This document shows positions 45,501 through 57,600 of a DNA stretch of 64,000 nt, in pieces. The notes under the pieces were generated by a model, which was not told the DNA's origin, searched no databases, and saw only the letters and a list, made by a program, of their open reading frames with translations. A program made the position numbers and the translations under genes. The DNA comes from Himantopus leucocephalus (taxonomy: Eukaryota > Chordata > Aves > Charadriiformes > Recurvirostridae): contig RSEF01000004.1 in NCBI GenBank assembly GCA_003993805.1, forward strand, positions 13,418,697 to 13,482,696, read 5' to 3'. Position 1 is the first letter of the stretch. Each line of letters begins with the position of its first letter.

Positions 45501-47969
45501 CTGTCACCAAACCAGTCACTTTGCACGAGATGGAGCCGCCGGGCCGGCAAGTGTTCACAGCGCGTTGGGGATCGTTGCAGGTTTGCAGTGTGACATTTCC
45601 ATTAGCAGCTGTGGGGGGACACGCACATGTCACCTTAATTCCTCTCCTCTGCTATAGCTCTTGGACTCTTCACTTCTGGGTTTGAAGTGGGGCCACTGGG
45701 AAGAGAGACTGGGGAGGAGGCAGGGGCTTGCACAGGGACACACTCCTGACCAGCAAGAGCTGGTGTGTGTCTGTGTGTTCACAGACATCCAGCAAAAGCA
45801 TATTTTCTCCAGCAAAAGCTGGCTTGCTTATGCTAAGATGGCTTAGTATGGTTTAGTAGTCCAGGATTAGCTGCATTAGCAAAAAGCATATTTTTGGTAG
45901 TGTCACTGCATCTGTAATAGGGATGTGACTCCCTGGAAATGCTACCCCCAAGCCTTAGGGTGTTAATCAGCGACACTAAATGGGGGGAAGCCAGAAGGCT
46001 GAGGTCAGAGTAACCACCCTGGTTTTGTTCGGCCCCGGAGGGATGTTTTGGGCCTTACGGATTCAGGAACTGGATTTTGGCAGGGCAGTGGGACACGCAG
46101 AGTTCAGTGCGGACAGGTGACCTGTCTTGGGCTGACTTTAAGTAGCATCAAGGGAACACGGAGATAAGGTTTTGGTGTAGCTGTTCCCACTCTGCTCGAG
46201 GCATCACCCAAAACACTGGCAGCAGTTAGGATTGCTTTCCGCTGCTCTGACCTGGGCTGTGGGCAGAGACGTGTCCCTCCATGCCCTGCAGGAGCGGGGC
46301 CGGCCCCAGATTTCATCTCTGGCCAGTTTTCGGGTGGGCATAGCAGTGGTACCCTGTGCCTCCTGCAGCCACTGGAGCTGTCTGCTCAGCTGCATTTCGA
46401 AGGCACGGCACAGCACGAAGGCTGGGTGAGCCCTCGCTGCCGCTGCTCGGATAGGGAAGCACATCCTGACAGCGTTGCTTAAGACTCCGTAAGCATCGTT
46501 AGAAAGTGCAGCGCAATCAGACGGGGAACAACAAGCTGATGTACCAACACCTAACGTGCGGCGGCAGGCAGCCAGCTGCACGCAGCCCAGCCCTTGTCGG
46601 GGGACGCATCCCGGTGCCTGAAAGCTGGGGAGATGCAAAGAGTTTCAAAGTGATCGTGAAAGCAAGTTCTATCTGGGGTTTTAAAAGAGGAGCATCTGAT
46701 AAATTGACTGCAACATGTCAATTTAATGCTTTTTTCCCCCCCTTTAAGTACCTTTGCCAGGCTCTGCCTCCCCGGGCGCTGAAGGGAGATGTGTATCGGC
46801 GGTGCCTGATTGCACCTCGGAGCTGCGAGGCTCCAGCTGGGAAGTGTCAACACAGTGGCAGCTCCCGCTGCGAGACCCTTTCTGGCGCTGGAGCAGGTGA
46901 CACGCTGACATGGCAGACGTCGAGGGGGGTGTGCCGGGTGTGGGATCGCTCGGCATCCTCTCCCGCATATGGCTGTGTCATTCCGGGGACAATCTTGTGA
47001 ATGAGCTGCCCAGCGCAGCGGCAGGTGGTTAGAATTTCCCAGGTGACCATGTGGACCTAATTTAATTAGAGGGTTTAGGAAAACTCCTTTAGAAAAAGGG
47101 AGGGGTGCGAAAGGTTTAGAGAGGCAGATTTGAGAGGCAGCAGGTGAAGCTGTTGCTAAGTAGATCACATCCAAAGGAGGATGCGAGCTTTCCTTGCCCG
47201 GCTTGGAACTGGAAGATCGGGAAGATGGAGTATCTTTAAATGGGAGCTCATACCAAAGGCTAGGGAGGAAGGGTGGGGGAGTACAGGGAATGGGTTGTGG
47301 CAGGTCTTGGCCTGAGGGCAGAGGAGTTTGCATAAGGCTTTAATTTCTGAGGATCTGTGCAGGGCAGATGGTAGGGTTCCTGGCAAGCCAGACGTGCACG
47401 CTGCCTGCTTGGTAGTTTTAGGACCTCTTTGCTCTGAAATTCTCTTGTTGTAAAGGCCTTGCTCCCCAAAAATGCTATTTGGTCACTGTCTTGTTCCTCA
47501 GAGGAAGCCCACTTCAGGTGCAAGCGGCAGGCAGAGCAGCTGAGCAGTATTTGGGGTTAACAGGCAGCTCCAGGAGCAGGAGCTGCTGGCAGCAGAGGAG
47601 AGCCAGGAGTGGGATGGGCAGGAATGAGGCAGGGGAGGGCAGCGACTGGTGCCCGTGCCTGGGGTTGAGCAGTGTGTCTCCAAAGGGAGCTGGGGAGGAT
47701 GTGGAGCACCCCACCCCTGCTAGTCCTGACCGCTGGCAGCAAGGCCCCGGCATGTCTGGGCACCCTGAAGGGAGCAAAGGGCGCCAGGTGAGTTGTGTCT
47801 TCTTAGCAGCATGGCTGAGAGGAGATCCCTGAGCTCCTTATGTTCCGCCTTTTAGCAGAGCTGCATCCTCCTCCTCCAGTATCTCTGAAACCCAGCTGTG
47901 CCCCCACTCCCACAGAGCACCAGAGAGCTGCCACAGTGATGTCTCTCTCCTTTTGTCTCTCCACTCCAG
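42539..47969 (+). other. GABRG4: GABRG4 intron 1
   Basis: This 5.4-kb GT-AG intron starts GTGAGC and ends in a pyrimidine tract with CACTCCAG at 47969. Its first 40 bases are almost pure C. The first 800 bp stay GC-rich as the tail of the CpG island. A T run lies at 43350-43364 and a G run near 43741. No internal exon or transposon was recognised. The open frames at 46506-47333 on both strands have no protein features. Confidence 0.82.
42544..42580 (+). repeat. Poly-C tract just inside intron 1
   Basis: The tract is 37 bases of C, interrupted by one A (42553) and one N (42562), starting five bases after the donor GT. The template strand is a G run able to form quadruplexes. The N marks uncertain base calling, and the real length is likely wrong in the assembly. 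Confidence 0.9.
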
Positions 47970-48118
47970 GTGCGAGAGCACAGAGGAATATGATTATGAT
48001 TACCTCAGCATCAATAAAACCTGGGTCCTCACCCCCAAGGCACAGGAGACTGATGCCACGCAGATCCTCAACTCACTGCTGAAGAACTATGACAACAAGC
48101 TGAGGCCTGACATTGGCA
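47970..48118 (+). CDS. GABRG4: GABA-A receptor gamma-4-like subunit, exon 2
   Basis: The exon is 149 bp and encodes residues 19-68 of the precursor, the N-terminal start of the extracellular ligand-binding domain. It opens with an acidic, tyrosine-rich segment ([11 protein letters not shown]). The N-glycosylation sequon NKT (Asn34) follows, then [29 protein letters not shown]. The stretch [16 protein letters not shown] is the hallmark helix and first turn of gamma- and epsilon-class GABA-A subunits. WVLTPK before it matches gamma subunits in particular. Flanks are CACTCCAG|G and GGCA|GTAAGT. It joins exon 1 and exon 3 in frame with no stop. I call it gamma-4 because of its place downstream of GABRA3. 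Gamma-1 to gamma-3 are less likely on synteny. Confidence 0.93.
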
Positions 48119-48321
48119 GTAAGTGTCCCCTGAAGTTCCCTGTGGCCACAGGTGGTGACCTGGCCTGGCTGTGTCTTGTGTTTTCTGTGCTTTTGTTGCT
48201 GCTGTAGTTGGGATTTTTGGTGAGATGGAGCCATGCTGATCCCAGATGCTCCCCCAGTCCTCAGCCCTTCACAAATGGTCCTAGCCCCAGCTCATCTGCA
48301 CCTATTTTTTTTTTATTACAG
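48119..48321 (+). other. GABRG4: GABRG4 intron 2
   Basis: A very short GT-AG intron of 203 bp with donor GTAAGT and acceptor TTTTTTTATTACAG. It splits the codon for Ile69 (A|TC). Confidence 0.93.
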
Positions 48322-48389
48322 TCAAGCCCACGTTTATCGATGTGGATATCTATGTGAACAGCATTGGGCCGGTGTCTGTCATCCAGATG
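48322..48389 (+). CDS. GABRG4: GABA-A receptor gamma-4-like subunit, exon 3
   Basis: The exon is exactly 68 bp, the conserved length of the third coding exon in GABA-A receptor subunit genes. It encodes residues 69-91, IKPTFIDVDIYVNSIGPVSV and IQM. This is the first beta-strand region of the extracellular domain, with the VNSIGPV motif shared by gamma and epsilon subunits. The acceptor is ATTACAG|TC and the donor is CAGATG|GTGAGT. The next exon should begin with the EYTIDIFF-type sequence of the family; I did not find it in the remaining 15.6 kb. Confidence 0.95.
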
Positions 48390-51300
48390 GTGAGTGGTGT
48401 CGTTGCTGCTGGGTCGTGGTATTGCCGCAGCTGAGAGTGTGGGAGGTAGCTGGCCCAGCGCTGCTGGCAGGTTGCGTCATGCTGGCTAGACATGGTGTGA
48501 AGGTGGTGTTGTCACAAGAAGAGGTGGATTTGTTTCCCTTCCCCTGGGGAGAGGTGCTCTGACCTGCTGATAGCTGGAGCTAGAAAGGCTTGACAGCCAT
48601 CCCTGGTTAGGAGCAAGGTCCTCAGGTGCCCCTAGTGAGCTCAGCAACCCTACCATGCTTACAAGCGCAGGGAGAAGGATGATGATGCTCTTTGGTCTCC
48701 ATTGGGAATGTGTAGACAGACACTTCTGCCTGGTGGCTTTGCCCTCTCCTGCCTGGGAAGCGTGTGGGCACCAGGATGCTCAGGGCAGGTTGCACCACCC
48801 TGGTTGAGCCAGTGTGGTGGTGGCTGGGAGGGGGAGCAGCGTGCTTCCCAGGAGGACTGAAATAGGTACCTGGAGATGGTTTCCATGGCAATGGCCTGAT
48901 GCTGTGAAACTTGGGTGCCCAGGCCTGGCCTGTGGTGCTGAGGAGGGGCAGGCAGGGTACCTCAGGTCTGATGGCTCTTCTTCAGTATGTAGTGCCTTTG
49001 ATGCCACCACGACTGTGACGGTTTCTGCTTGTGGCTTAGGACCCTGCTGTACCAGGAACTGCAGAAACACTCAACAGAGATGCTCTTTGGTCTGAAGAGC
49101 CTCCAGACCACACACTGGAGAGCAACTGTTGTTTATTTATTTCTCACAGGAAACTTCCATTATTATTTTCCCTGTGAAGTCATTTTTTCCTCTTTTCTAG
49201 CCAGAAACAAACCTGACTGCTGTCAGGTTTTGAAAGACTTCTTTGGCCTACTGGGCAGTGAGATGGAGAAGACAAAGGAGAGATCCAGCCAGGATAACTT
49301 GGCTTTTCTTGTCTCCCTCAAATGCAAAATGGCGTAGAAACAAAACCAGCCCCCTTAAACCAAAAAAAGAAAGTTCTCAGGATGGGCATGTTATTTTTAG
49401 TTTCCTAAGCAGAAAATTTCCACTGAACAAACCCCTCTGGGGGTGGAGGAATGGCATTGTAGTTGTAGTACCATTTCCACTCCAAAAAGCATGTTGAAGC
49501 AGCTCCTCTGACTGGCCACCACTGAGCATGTGCCTCCGAGCAGTGCCTGCTCATGGGCCACCAGATGGGCACCTGGCTGGGTGCTCGCTTGGACGATGAG
49601 GGCACCATCAGGAGGTCCAGCAGGGACAGCCTTTAGGGAAAAAATCTCCTTTCATTGTTTTTGTGGGCCCAGTCTCCAGAAGGAGAACCACAGCCCAAGC
49701 CACGTGGATGTTATCCCTGGCTGCCAGCAGATACCACAAGCTCCTCCATCCCATGCAGGTGTGTGGACACAATGCCACAGTGACATAAGAGCAGCAGTGC
49801 AGGGGGAACGGTGCAGGGGCTGGGTGTACGCACCTCCCCGGTCACTGCTGTGCCTAAGGGTAGAGCGTAAGTCATGTTATAGGTGGCTGTCCCATCTGCT
49901 TTGCACTGCCCAAGGATATGCCAAGAAAACCACGCAAAACCACAGTGCACGGCCTCATTCCTTCTCTTTCCCACTCATCCATTTACTTTACCCCTTTTCA
50001 CCCCTGTTGGAAGCTCTGCTCTCCTCTCTGTCACACCAGCACAGCATAGCCACGCAGGTGGTAGCAGTAGAGAGTGGCTTATAAAATCCAGTCTTGCATC
50101 CAGAGTTCATCCGTTCTCCTAAACGGAGATACCAAGCACTGCTGCTAATCCGGTTTCCTAAGAAACACAGCGTATGCCATGGTGATGGGTATGTGAGAAT
50201 GTACGTACATCCACCCCAGTCTTTCAGTATTTTAGATCCACTGGGCTAATACCAACCATATATGGCTGCAGATACAGGAACTTCAGGCATATTCCGCATC
50301 TCCAGTATTTCTGTGAAAACAGGATGCAAGGCAGTGACAACAGCCATCCTCACCAAGGAGAAAAACTGTTGTGTGAACTCAACCCTTACTAGAAAACAGA
50401 GAATCATATGGTAGAGTGCTGCTGAAGACAGCCCTGACCATTCCTAGAGCAGCTCAACCCATGTGTTTAGCTCTTTCTAAGAGTCAGCAGAAGTTTTTAT
50501 GCTTCATGAAGTGGGGCTCTGTGACTGCACGGGACCCCAGGGGGTCCCAAGGGCACTAAATGTGAGCCAGGAGTGTGAAGGCAAGACTGGTGTTTAGAAT
50601 TGCCTACATCTGCAGGGCTCTGCTGGGGAAGCTGCTGCCATGGGGCTAATCTACCCATCTGCAGCCTTCCCACCTGAGGAAGGTACTGCCATTTGTGGGA
50701 ATGGCATGGCAAGGAGCTGCTCAGGCAGGGGAGGAAACCATTCGGCATAGAGACAGTTGAGGGATTTTGTGGTGTCGGTCACAACTGGCTGCTCTCTCTC
50801 TGAAGTGCCCAGATGCTACAAGTACAGGGGTCCCTGCTGGGTCCTAACAGTCAACAGTGATCTGAAGACACCTCCATATGACTCCCCAAGTAGCCAGTGG
50901 GGAGTAGACTCCCCAGGATGTCTGTGGACATCTCTCCTTCCCTGTCCCCTGAAGTAACTTCCTAAGCTTGAATGTGTGATGCCCTTGAGCTTTATAACCT
51001 TTCTCCATGAGATGCTGGGCTGATATTAAAGGTACTGGATCCAGGTCTCATAGCCTTGGATGGCAGCTTTCTGCCACCTGTACTCTGAATACCTACCTCC
51101 CCCTGCTCATGAGAGAAGCTGCATCCTGCTATAGTGTCTCCTGAAGCAGGAGAAAAGGGCTGTGACAAAGCTGCCACAGTGTCACCTCTGGACTTGGCTG
51201 CTTCACCCACTTGTTTTGTGTTTGTTTGCTTTTCCATGCTGATGCAATGAATTAAGTCATTCTGTGGGTCGTGCCAGCCACTGGCAGGCTGGCATCAAAT

Positions 51301-51777
51301 GTATGATACAGATCGTCTTTGCTGGGGACGTGTCATTCCTACTTTGTCCCTTTTTATATAGTTTCTCACAACCTTCTCCCGGCTGTCAGGCCAGTCCCGC
51401 GTGTCTGATCTTTCCCCTTTACCATATGCAACCTGAGGAAATGCACATTTCTGAGGGAAGGGAACGAGAGTTTGACTCGGAGCTGGATCTCTCCTGAGCC
51501 TGTGGTGAGATTGCTCTCTGCTGCAGATACAGCGGCTCGTGTGGGCTGGAAGGTCCACTGGAGGGGAAATATCCCATTGATCTCTTTTAGGTGCATTGCG
51601 ATGACAGCATTGTATGTAAATATTTCTCTTTCACGTAGCCAGCCTATGCAGAAGATAAAAACCTAGTTCTGCTTTTAAGAAATACAGCAGCATTACTGTA
51701 GCTGTTAGCTTGGACCAGCATGGTCTGAAGCTGAAGGCTATAGGATGGTTTGACATGCTGGTGGAACAGAAAGCTCC

Positions 51778-51823
51778 AACTTAAGCAATTTAGTTTGAAT
51801 AACTTAAGCAATTTAGTTTGAAT
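51778..51823. repeat. Perfect 2 x 23-bp tandem duplication
   Basis: Two identical 23-bp units lie directly next to each other (51778-51800 and 51801-51823), each reading AACTTAAGCAATTTAGTTTG followed by AAT. Perfect identity points to a recent duplication or replication slippage in intron 3. Confidence 0.95.
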
Positions 51824-53689
51824 ACTGGTGTCCTGTGATCTTCTGCTCACCCCTCAAAGGGTTAACTACTCGCCGCTGCCTTCAGCCTGGTGATGCTCTG
51901 TCAGGGCTTGGAAGATAGCCCTGCGTAGCCGCTGCTCAACCTCCAAATGATAAATCATGTCAGGATACAAAACTGATTCCGGTCTTTAAAAATGAATAGG
52001 TGATTTGAAAATGCCCTGCGCTGGGTGTGAATTCTGCATCCCCCTCATCAATCACTTGTCATAAATAACATTAACATTCAGGAGTCAGCAGAAGGCAGGC
52101 AGGTTTGGAGGGGGAAGAAATGTAAAGTGATTTCCTGATATCTTTTGTAGACCGGAATGGCAGTCTTGTTTCCCATTTAGGTAGCTGAGCAAATTTTACA
52201 TTCTCTCCTCCCTGGGGAAAGGACCCTCTGTGCTTTGCCAGCCAAAATGTGACAGTAACCGGAAATAAAGCTAGGAGATGGTTAAATGGTAGGAAGTGGG
52301 ACACGGGGCTTGGTTGAAAGAGGATGAGCTGAGAGGGAAAAGGGTGCAGAAAAGTGGAACCATCAGGTCGAGTCCCTGCATGGACTGGGGTTTCCACCCC
52401 ATCCCCATGAACCTGTTGTCTTTGGGTGGGATTGGGGCACTTGGCGCTTCTCAGGGTGGTGGGAAGCTGTGTTTACACCAGCAGGGAAAGGACGTGCTCG
52501 GCCACGAGTCCTTCCAGAGCCGCCTGCTGTCCCTGGGTGCCGGCCAGAAGCACCTCAAGCCAAATGAGTTATCACCCACAGTGCCACAGCTTTCCAAGCT
52601 GTGTCACGGATCTGGATGCCCAATTAGATTCCCATTAACACAGACAGTGTTTAGGTGTCCTTGGTATATCACTAAGCTGAGCCTGGTGCAAAGACCCACC
52701 TTGGTTCTCCGAGCATGCTTGCAGGAAGGGGTGCCAGGGAGGGCTGCGGCAGCAGGGACCGATGGAGGAGACTTCTTGGGTTCAGTTTTTTTGCTGACTG
52801 GTTGTTTGCTGGAGGGATTTGCTGCTGGTTTTGTTTTGTAATGGCTTTATTGCTATAGATTATAGCTTTAACTGGTGTCAAGGGCACCTAGAGTTCTGGA
52901 TCACCTTCCTTTAGGGTTGCTTAACTCTTGGGAAATGATGCTGTAGAAGTAAAGCAGTTGCCAACTATTGGGGCTGAGTGTCTTTCAGTCCTGAGGATGT
53001 CCGTGAAGTGTCCATGAGAGCCAGCACGGGTGGGAATGGAAAAAGTGCTTCTGTTCCGAGCTCAGGGATGGAGCAAGTCCTGCCCAGAGCTTCTCCAATT
53101 CCTCCCAGAGGTCAGAGCTGAATGTCCTTGTATTCCTTTCTTGTGCAAAACCAAGTGTGAGGCTCGAGGAGTTGAACACCGAGAACATAACCCAAACACT
53201 GTGGTAGCCTCCTGGCCAAAGTGAACGGAGACATGCCACTCAGGGACCTGCCTCCATTACCTGCTTCATGTGTCTGGGATCAGAGGTGGTGCAGCCAAGA
53301 CTAGTTCAGATGCTCGAGACTCCTCTCTTTGGTGTGTGCGAGGAGATGCCTTTGTGTGCCAAATTCTGTAGCAAAACTTGATGACAGCTCTTCTGCTGGG
53401 ATCGTGCTCCACCTCAATCTCATTACTTAACGATAATAAAATGGAAAGAGCAAAATTGGCCTCTGTCATTCACCAGGGGCCAGATTGTGCTGCCTCTGAA
53501 GTGCCTGTGATTTCCGGGGGGTAGGGTTAAGCTCCTGCCTCTGTTATTACAGCAAATTATTTTCTTAGCTCTGCCTGTGAGTGCGGGACTGGAACCCGAA
53601 GAGGGTGATATGTCCAAATACACATGTTGAATATTCCCCCCTTCCCTCTTGAGGAAGGAGATGCTGCGCGCTATTAAATTCATGATGCT

Positions 53690-53960
53690 GTGCCTAGCTG
53701 CATTAGTTACCATGCAACACACTAACGAAATTGAGGATGAACACCGCATTTTCCCACGTCTGGAGTACTGCAGAATAGATTTAATAGATCTGCATGTATG
53801 GTGCATTTGTGAAAACACCGTGAAAAAGGGGGAGGGAGGAAAGGGGGAAATGTTTATTCATTATCAGCTGATGAATAATTAATTTACAAACGTTGTCTTG
53901 TTAAATGTAAATTAAATCCTCATTTGACACACTTTATAATTTAGAAGTATAAGCCCAGCA
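53690..53960. promoter_or_regulatory. AT-rich candidate element with X-box-like site
   Basis: This non-repetitive, AT-rich stretch carries GTTACCATGCAAC (53706-53718), an RFX X-box-like sequence one base short of the palindrome. ATGAATAATTAATTTAC (about 53870) and several TTAAAT/TAATTT cores further on are homeodomain-type sites. It has no credible coding frame. It looks like an intronic enhancer candidate, but conservation was not tested. Confidence 0.3.
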
Positions 53961-54499
53961 TGAATGAAGAGAACTCCCCACTGACTGCTTTCGTGTAAAT
54001 CCTGAGGAGCCAGGGAGGGAGGTTCGGCTTTCAGAGTTAAAGCTGACACGGGGTGAGGGAGGGGGCTGCTGTGACAAAGCCAGCCTGGGGACCTGGAGCG
54101 CTTTGTCTTTGCTCGTGGGTGCTTTCCGTGCAGGGATGGCTTAGCGGGGCAGGGAGGCAGTGGCTGTCCGCACAACCCTCTTCCAAGGATTGCTCCCTCC
54201 CCGCTCAGGGCTGCGGGTGGCCGAGCTGCCGAATCCCCGCTCTTTGAGGAAAATCCTCATCGATGCCACATTATCAGAGTGTGCAGCAAGCTGGTAGCTG
54301 CTTGTGACCGGCTGAGTTATCCCAGCAGCAGGGGCAAAGATCCCCAAGAGAGGAGCTAGGCACTCCGAAAGCCGTATGGGGCTAAGCCACCCTTGCAGAG
54401 AGCCCTTAGGCGTTTTGAGGTATCTCCGCACGGAAGCGGAGCCGCATCCCGAGGAGCGGCAGCTGTGCTCGGTTGGAAGGCAGTTAGTGTAGGAGCTGC

Positions 54500-54600
54500 A
54501 GTGGGAAGCCTTGGGTTCCAGCCCCGGTGTCCCGCTGTAAGACTTGGGTTAATATCTTCATTTCTTCTTAGTAGATGGGGAAACCGAGACCGGTAATAAT
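54500..54600 (+). repeat. Possible MIR-like SINE fragment
   Basis: GGGTTCCAGCCCCGGTGTCC, then CTGTAAGACTTGGG, then GTAGATGGGGAAACCGAG occur in an order that recalls the MIR core. Parts are missing and the last piece is in mixed orientation. This is a weak call. Confidence 0.2.
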
Positions 54601-57600
54601 TGTCTGGCTCCGAGGAGCACTTAAGTCTTGATTATACTTAGCTTTGGCTGCTTTGGAATAAGTAGGGAGGAAATGAAATGAAAATGGCACACTTTTTAAG
54701 ATGCTTGAATGTGTTGCTCTGAAGCACAAGATAAGCCTATAGGTAAAGGAAATTTGTTACCTCCCCCCTTCTTCCCTGATAATAATAGACTCCAGCGGTT
54801 GCACAGCACTTCTCGACTGAAAGGACTTAAAAATGCTTCACAAATCATCTGTCGGGGAGGCAATAGCCCAGATGCACCCACTTCTAGGGTGGATTGCAAT
54901 GCCTGAGGCATGCTGCGATGCTCTGCCAAGGGCTGTGCGCTGCTCTTGGCCTGCCCGGTGTGCAGCGAGCGTCAGGCATCAGCATAAATCTGATGAAGTC
55001 ACCCTGGACATGCACTCGTGTAATGAGCTAGGTCAGGTTTTGGGCCCTGATAAAGATGCATATCGTAGAAATTTAAGACGTTGGGAAATGGCCATTTCTG
55101 GTCATTAGTGTCCATGCCTGAGTGATGGCTCAGTGCCGCTGGAGCTGCTGGTGCATTTATAACATCTTCACAAATACTCATTTGCTTGGAAAGTGCTCCT
55201 ATCTCGTGATTCCTTGATGTTCAGGAACAGTCACCTGAGCCCATTCCTGTGTGCCCGAGTGCTAGAAGAGTGACTCTTCTGCACGTAGCTGCTCGTGTTT
55301 GCGAGGCTGTAAGGTCAGGTACATGGAGGAGGGCAGCAGCCATCCTATAGCCATCGTTCGTCATTGCCTTAAGAAAAAAAATATCACGAGGCCACTGAGG
55401 AATAGCACAATCACGTGTGACTTGCGGGACAAATCACGAACTGCACCAGAAGGTCTAGTGAAATAAATGAGTGACCACCATCCTGAAGGTATCCCAAGAG
55501 CTTCAGCAAGTTTCAGGGTCTGCTCCCAAACCGGAGAAGGGCTGGTTTACTCACTATGAATAATTCAACCAGCTCCTTTTTTATTATCCAGAACATACAC
55601 TAATCCCCTCTAGATATTTTCTGTGTGACATCCATGTCGGTATTTTATTTATAGGCTGTTTATTGTGCAGAAAACACAAGGAGTCCGTTATCAGAGAAAA
55701 TGAACAAAAAGCAGGGGTTTTGCCTCTAAAATTTGGAGCTAAATAAAATATGAAAATCTGGACAGCAGCCTCCTGGGGGGAAAAGTACTTTTCTTCAGAA
55801 ACATTTCTGGAGCGCAAAGCCCTAAAGTTAATTAACATCTGTGCTCCCCAGTCCGACACTAAATGGGGAATATGGCTGGAGTCGGTCAGGTTTCTTAAAC
55901 TGCAGCATCAGTCCTGGCACGCAGGTGCCTCCACACTACCCACAGCTGGGGTGGCCTCTGGCCCTCGGGCAACATGGGATGAATCAACGTTCATAATTAA
56001 GTAAGTGGCTCTTGTAAATTCCTTCATGAATCCGATTTCTGGCCTTCTGCTGGCAGGAATGGCTCAGTCCTGTATTCACCTTGTCCCAGCCGTTGGAGAA
56101 AACTCACATTTCTTCAGCCAGGCTGAATACAAAGGGGTCTTTTGCCCTGAACCCTTGCAGGCAGCCCAGGAAGGATGCGTGCTGTAGGTGCTTCCCGAGT
56201 AGCCAGTGTTCTCATCGTGCCTGACCTCAGAGCATCGTAACTCGTGATTCCTCACCCCTACTCACAGAAAACTTTTCTAACGCAGCTCATGACCACCACA
56301 GCTGCTCCTGGTCTCCCTTTCCGGAGGTGTCTGCCCCCAACTGGGTTTCTGCTTGTTAAAAGACCGTGATGACAGTTTTCCAGCGTCTGGGAGGCTCTCC
56401 TTACTGGGGCCTGGACCAGGCTGGAGGGATATCGCCTGCCCTGGGAACCCTGGCAGCTAGCGGCTCTCCTCAGTTTGGTAGGAGCTTTTCTCTCTGGCAG
56501 GGCATTAAAAGAGGCTTTGCTGTGATGCACAGGCATGGACATGGCTGCAGTTGCTGGGCGGTGGGAATGTGACCTTGCCCATCACATCCTGGTAGGGATG
56601 TGCCCAGGAGATGCGGGCTCAGGCTCGGAGCTGCCGCATGCAGCTGCATCTTGCCAAGAAAAGCGCGGATGCAGCCGTCTCCATCACAAGCGCGGTAGCT
56701 AATGGAGTGGCTCTGCGGTTCCCCAACGGCCCCACTTCTTCATACGGAGACGTGTATGCGTGGACAGGCCAGGAAGCATGTGTTTGATTTGGGTACTGAT
56801 CTGTGCTCTGAACCTCATTAAATTGATTCTTCCAAGTCAAAGGGAAAGCACTATTGTGTCAAATTTGAAAGATATAGGCTCTGAGCTGTACCGATAGTTG
56901 TCACTTGATGGGCTGAATTATTTTTAAGGCAGAGTTGATTTATCTGAACTGAAGGCTTTAGATTTCTCCACAGGAGAGGTCTGGATATTTCAGGTGCATG
57001 AGAGCCAAGTCAAAGAGCTGATCAGAGGACAGGGTTTCTGGTCTAGGGCGAAGAGCCAGCATCGTAGGGGAGGGAGTCCCGCTCTCCCCTCCTACCTGGG
57101 CCAAACAGCCAAAATTCTTAAGCATTTCTGAGGGAAAATGGGTTTAGGGACAATCAAAATATTTATGTTTAGTATCATCAGGTTGTTTTGATTTGCTTTT
57201 CATACGGTGATAAATTCTGTCCTATAAGTAAAGCATGAAAACGAGTATTTGAAAATAGAAGTCAAAATGAGGTGAATCAAATCGATAAGGGTAAAGCAAA
57301 ATATTTTGTTAGCTTACTGACGAAAAATAAGTTTCTGAATAAAATGATGAGGTTGAGGTAATTCATTTTAGGTTTTGACAATTTTAATTTATTTTCAACA
57401 AAACTTCATTTTTTCAGTAGAAACCAGTTCTATTTATTTCCTGCATCCCCAGATGAAGCAGTCCTACCATCTCCCCGAAAAGGCTGATGTGAAATCTGCC
57501 TGCTATAAATCTGTTATGAAATGGAGACCATTTCTCAGAATTCAGTGATTGTGGGTGACCAGAGGCAATATGCTTCAAGGACCTCTTCATGCCTCGATGT

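Noticed and set aside
46551..47333. A 260-codon minus-strand frame in intron 1 of GABRG4
   Set aside because: It has low-complexity content and no family resemblance, and it lies inside a well-supported intron.
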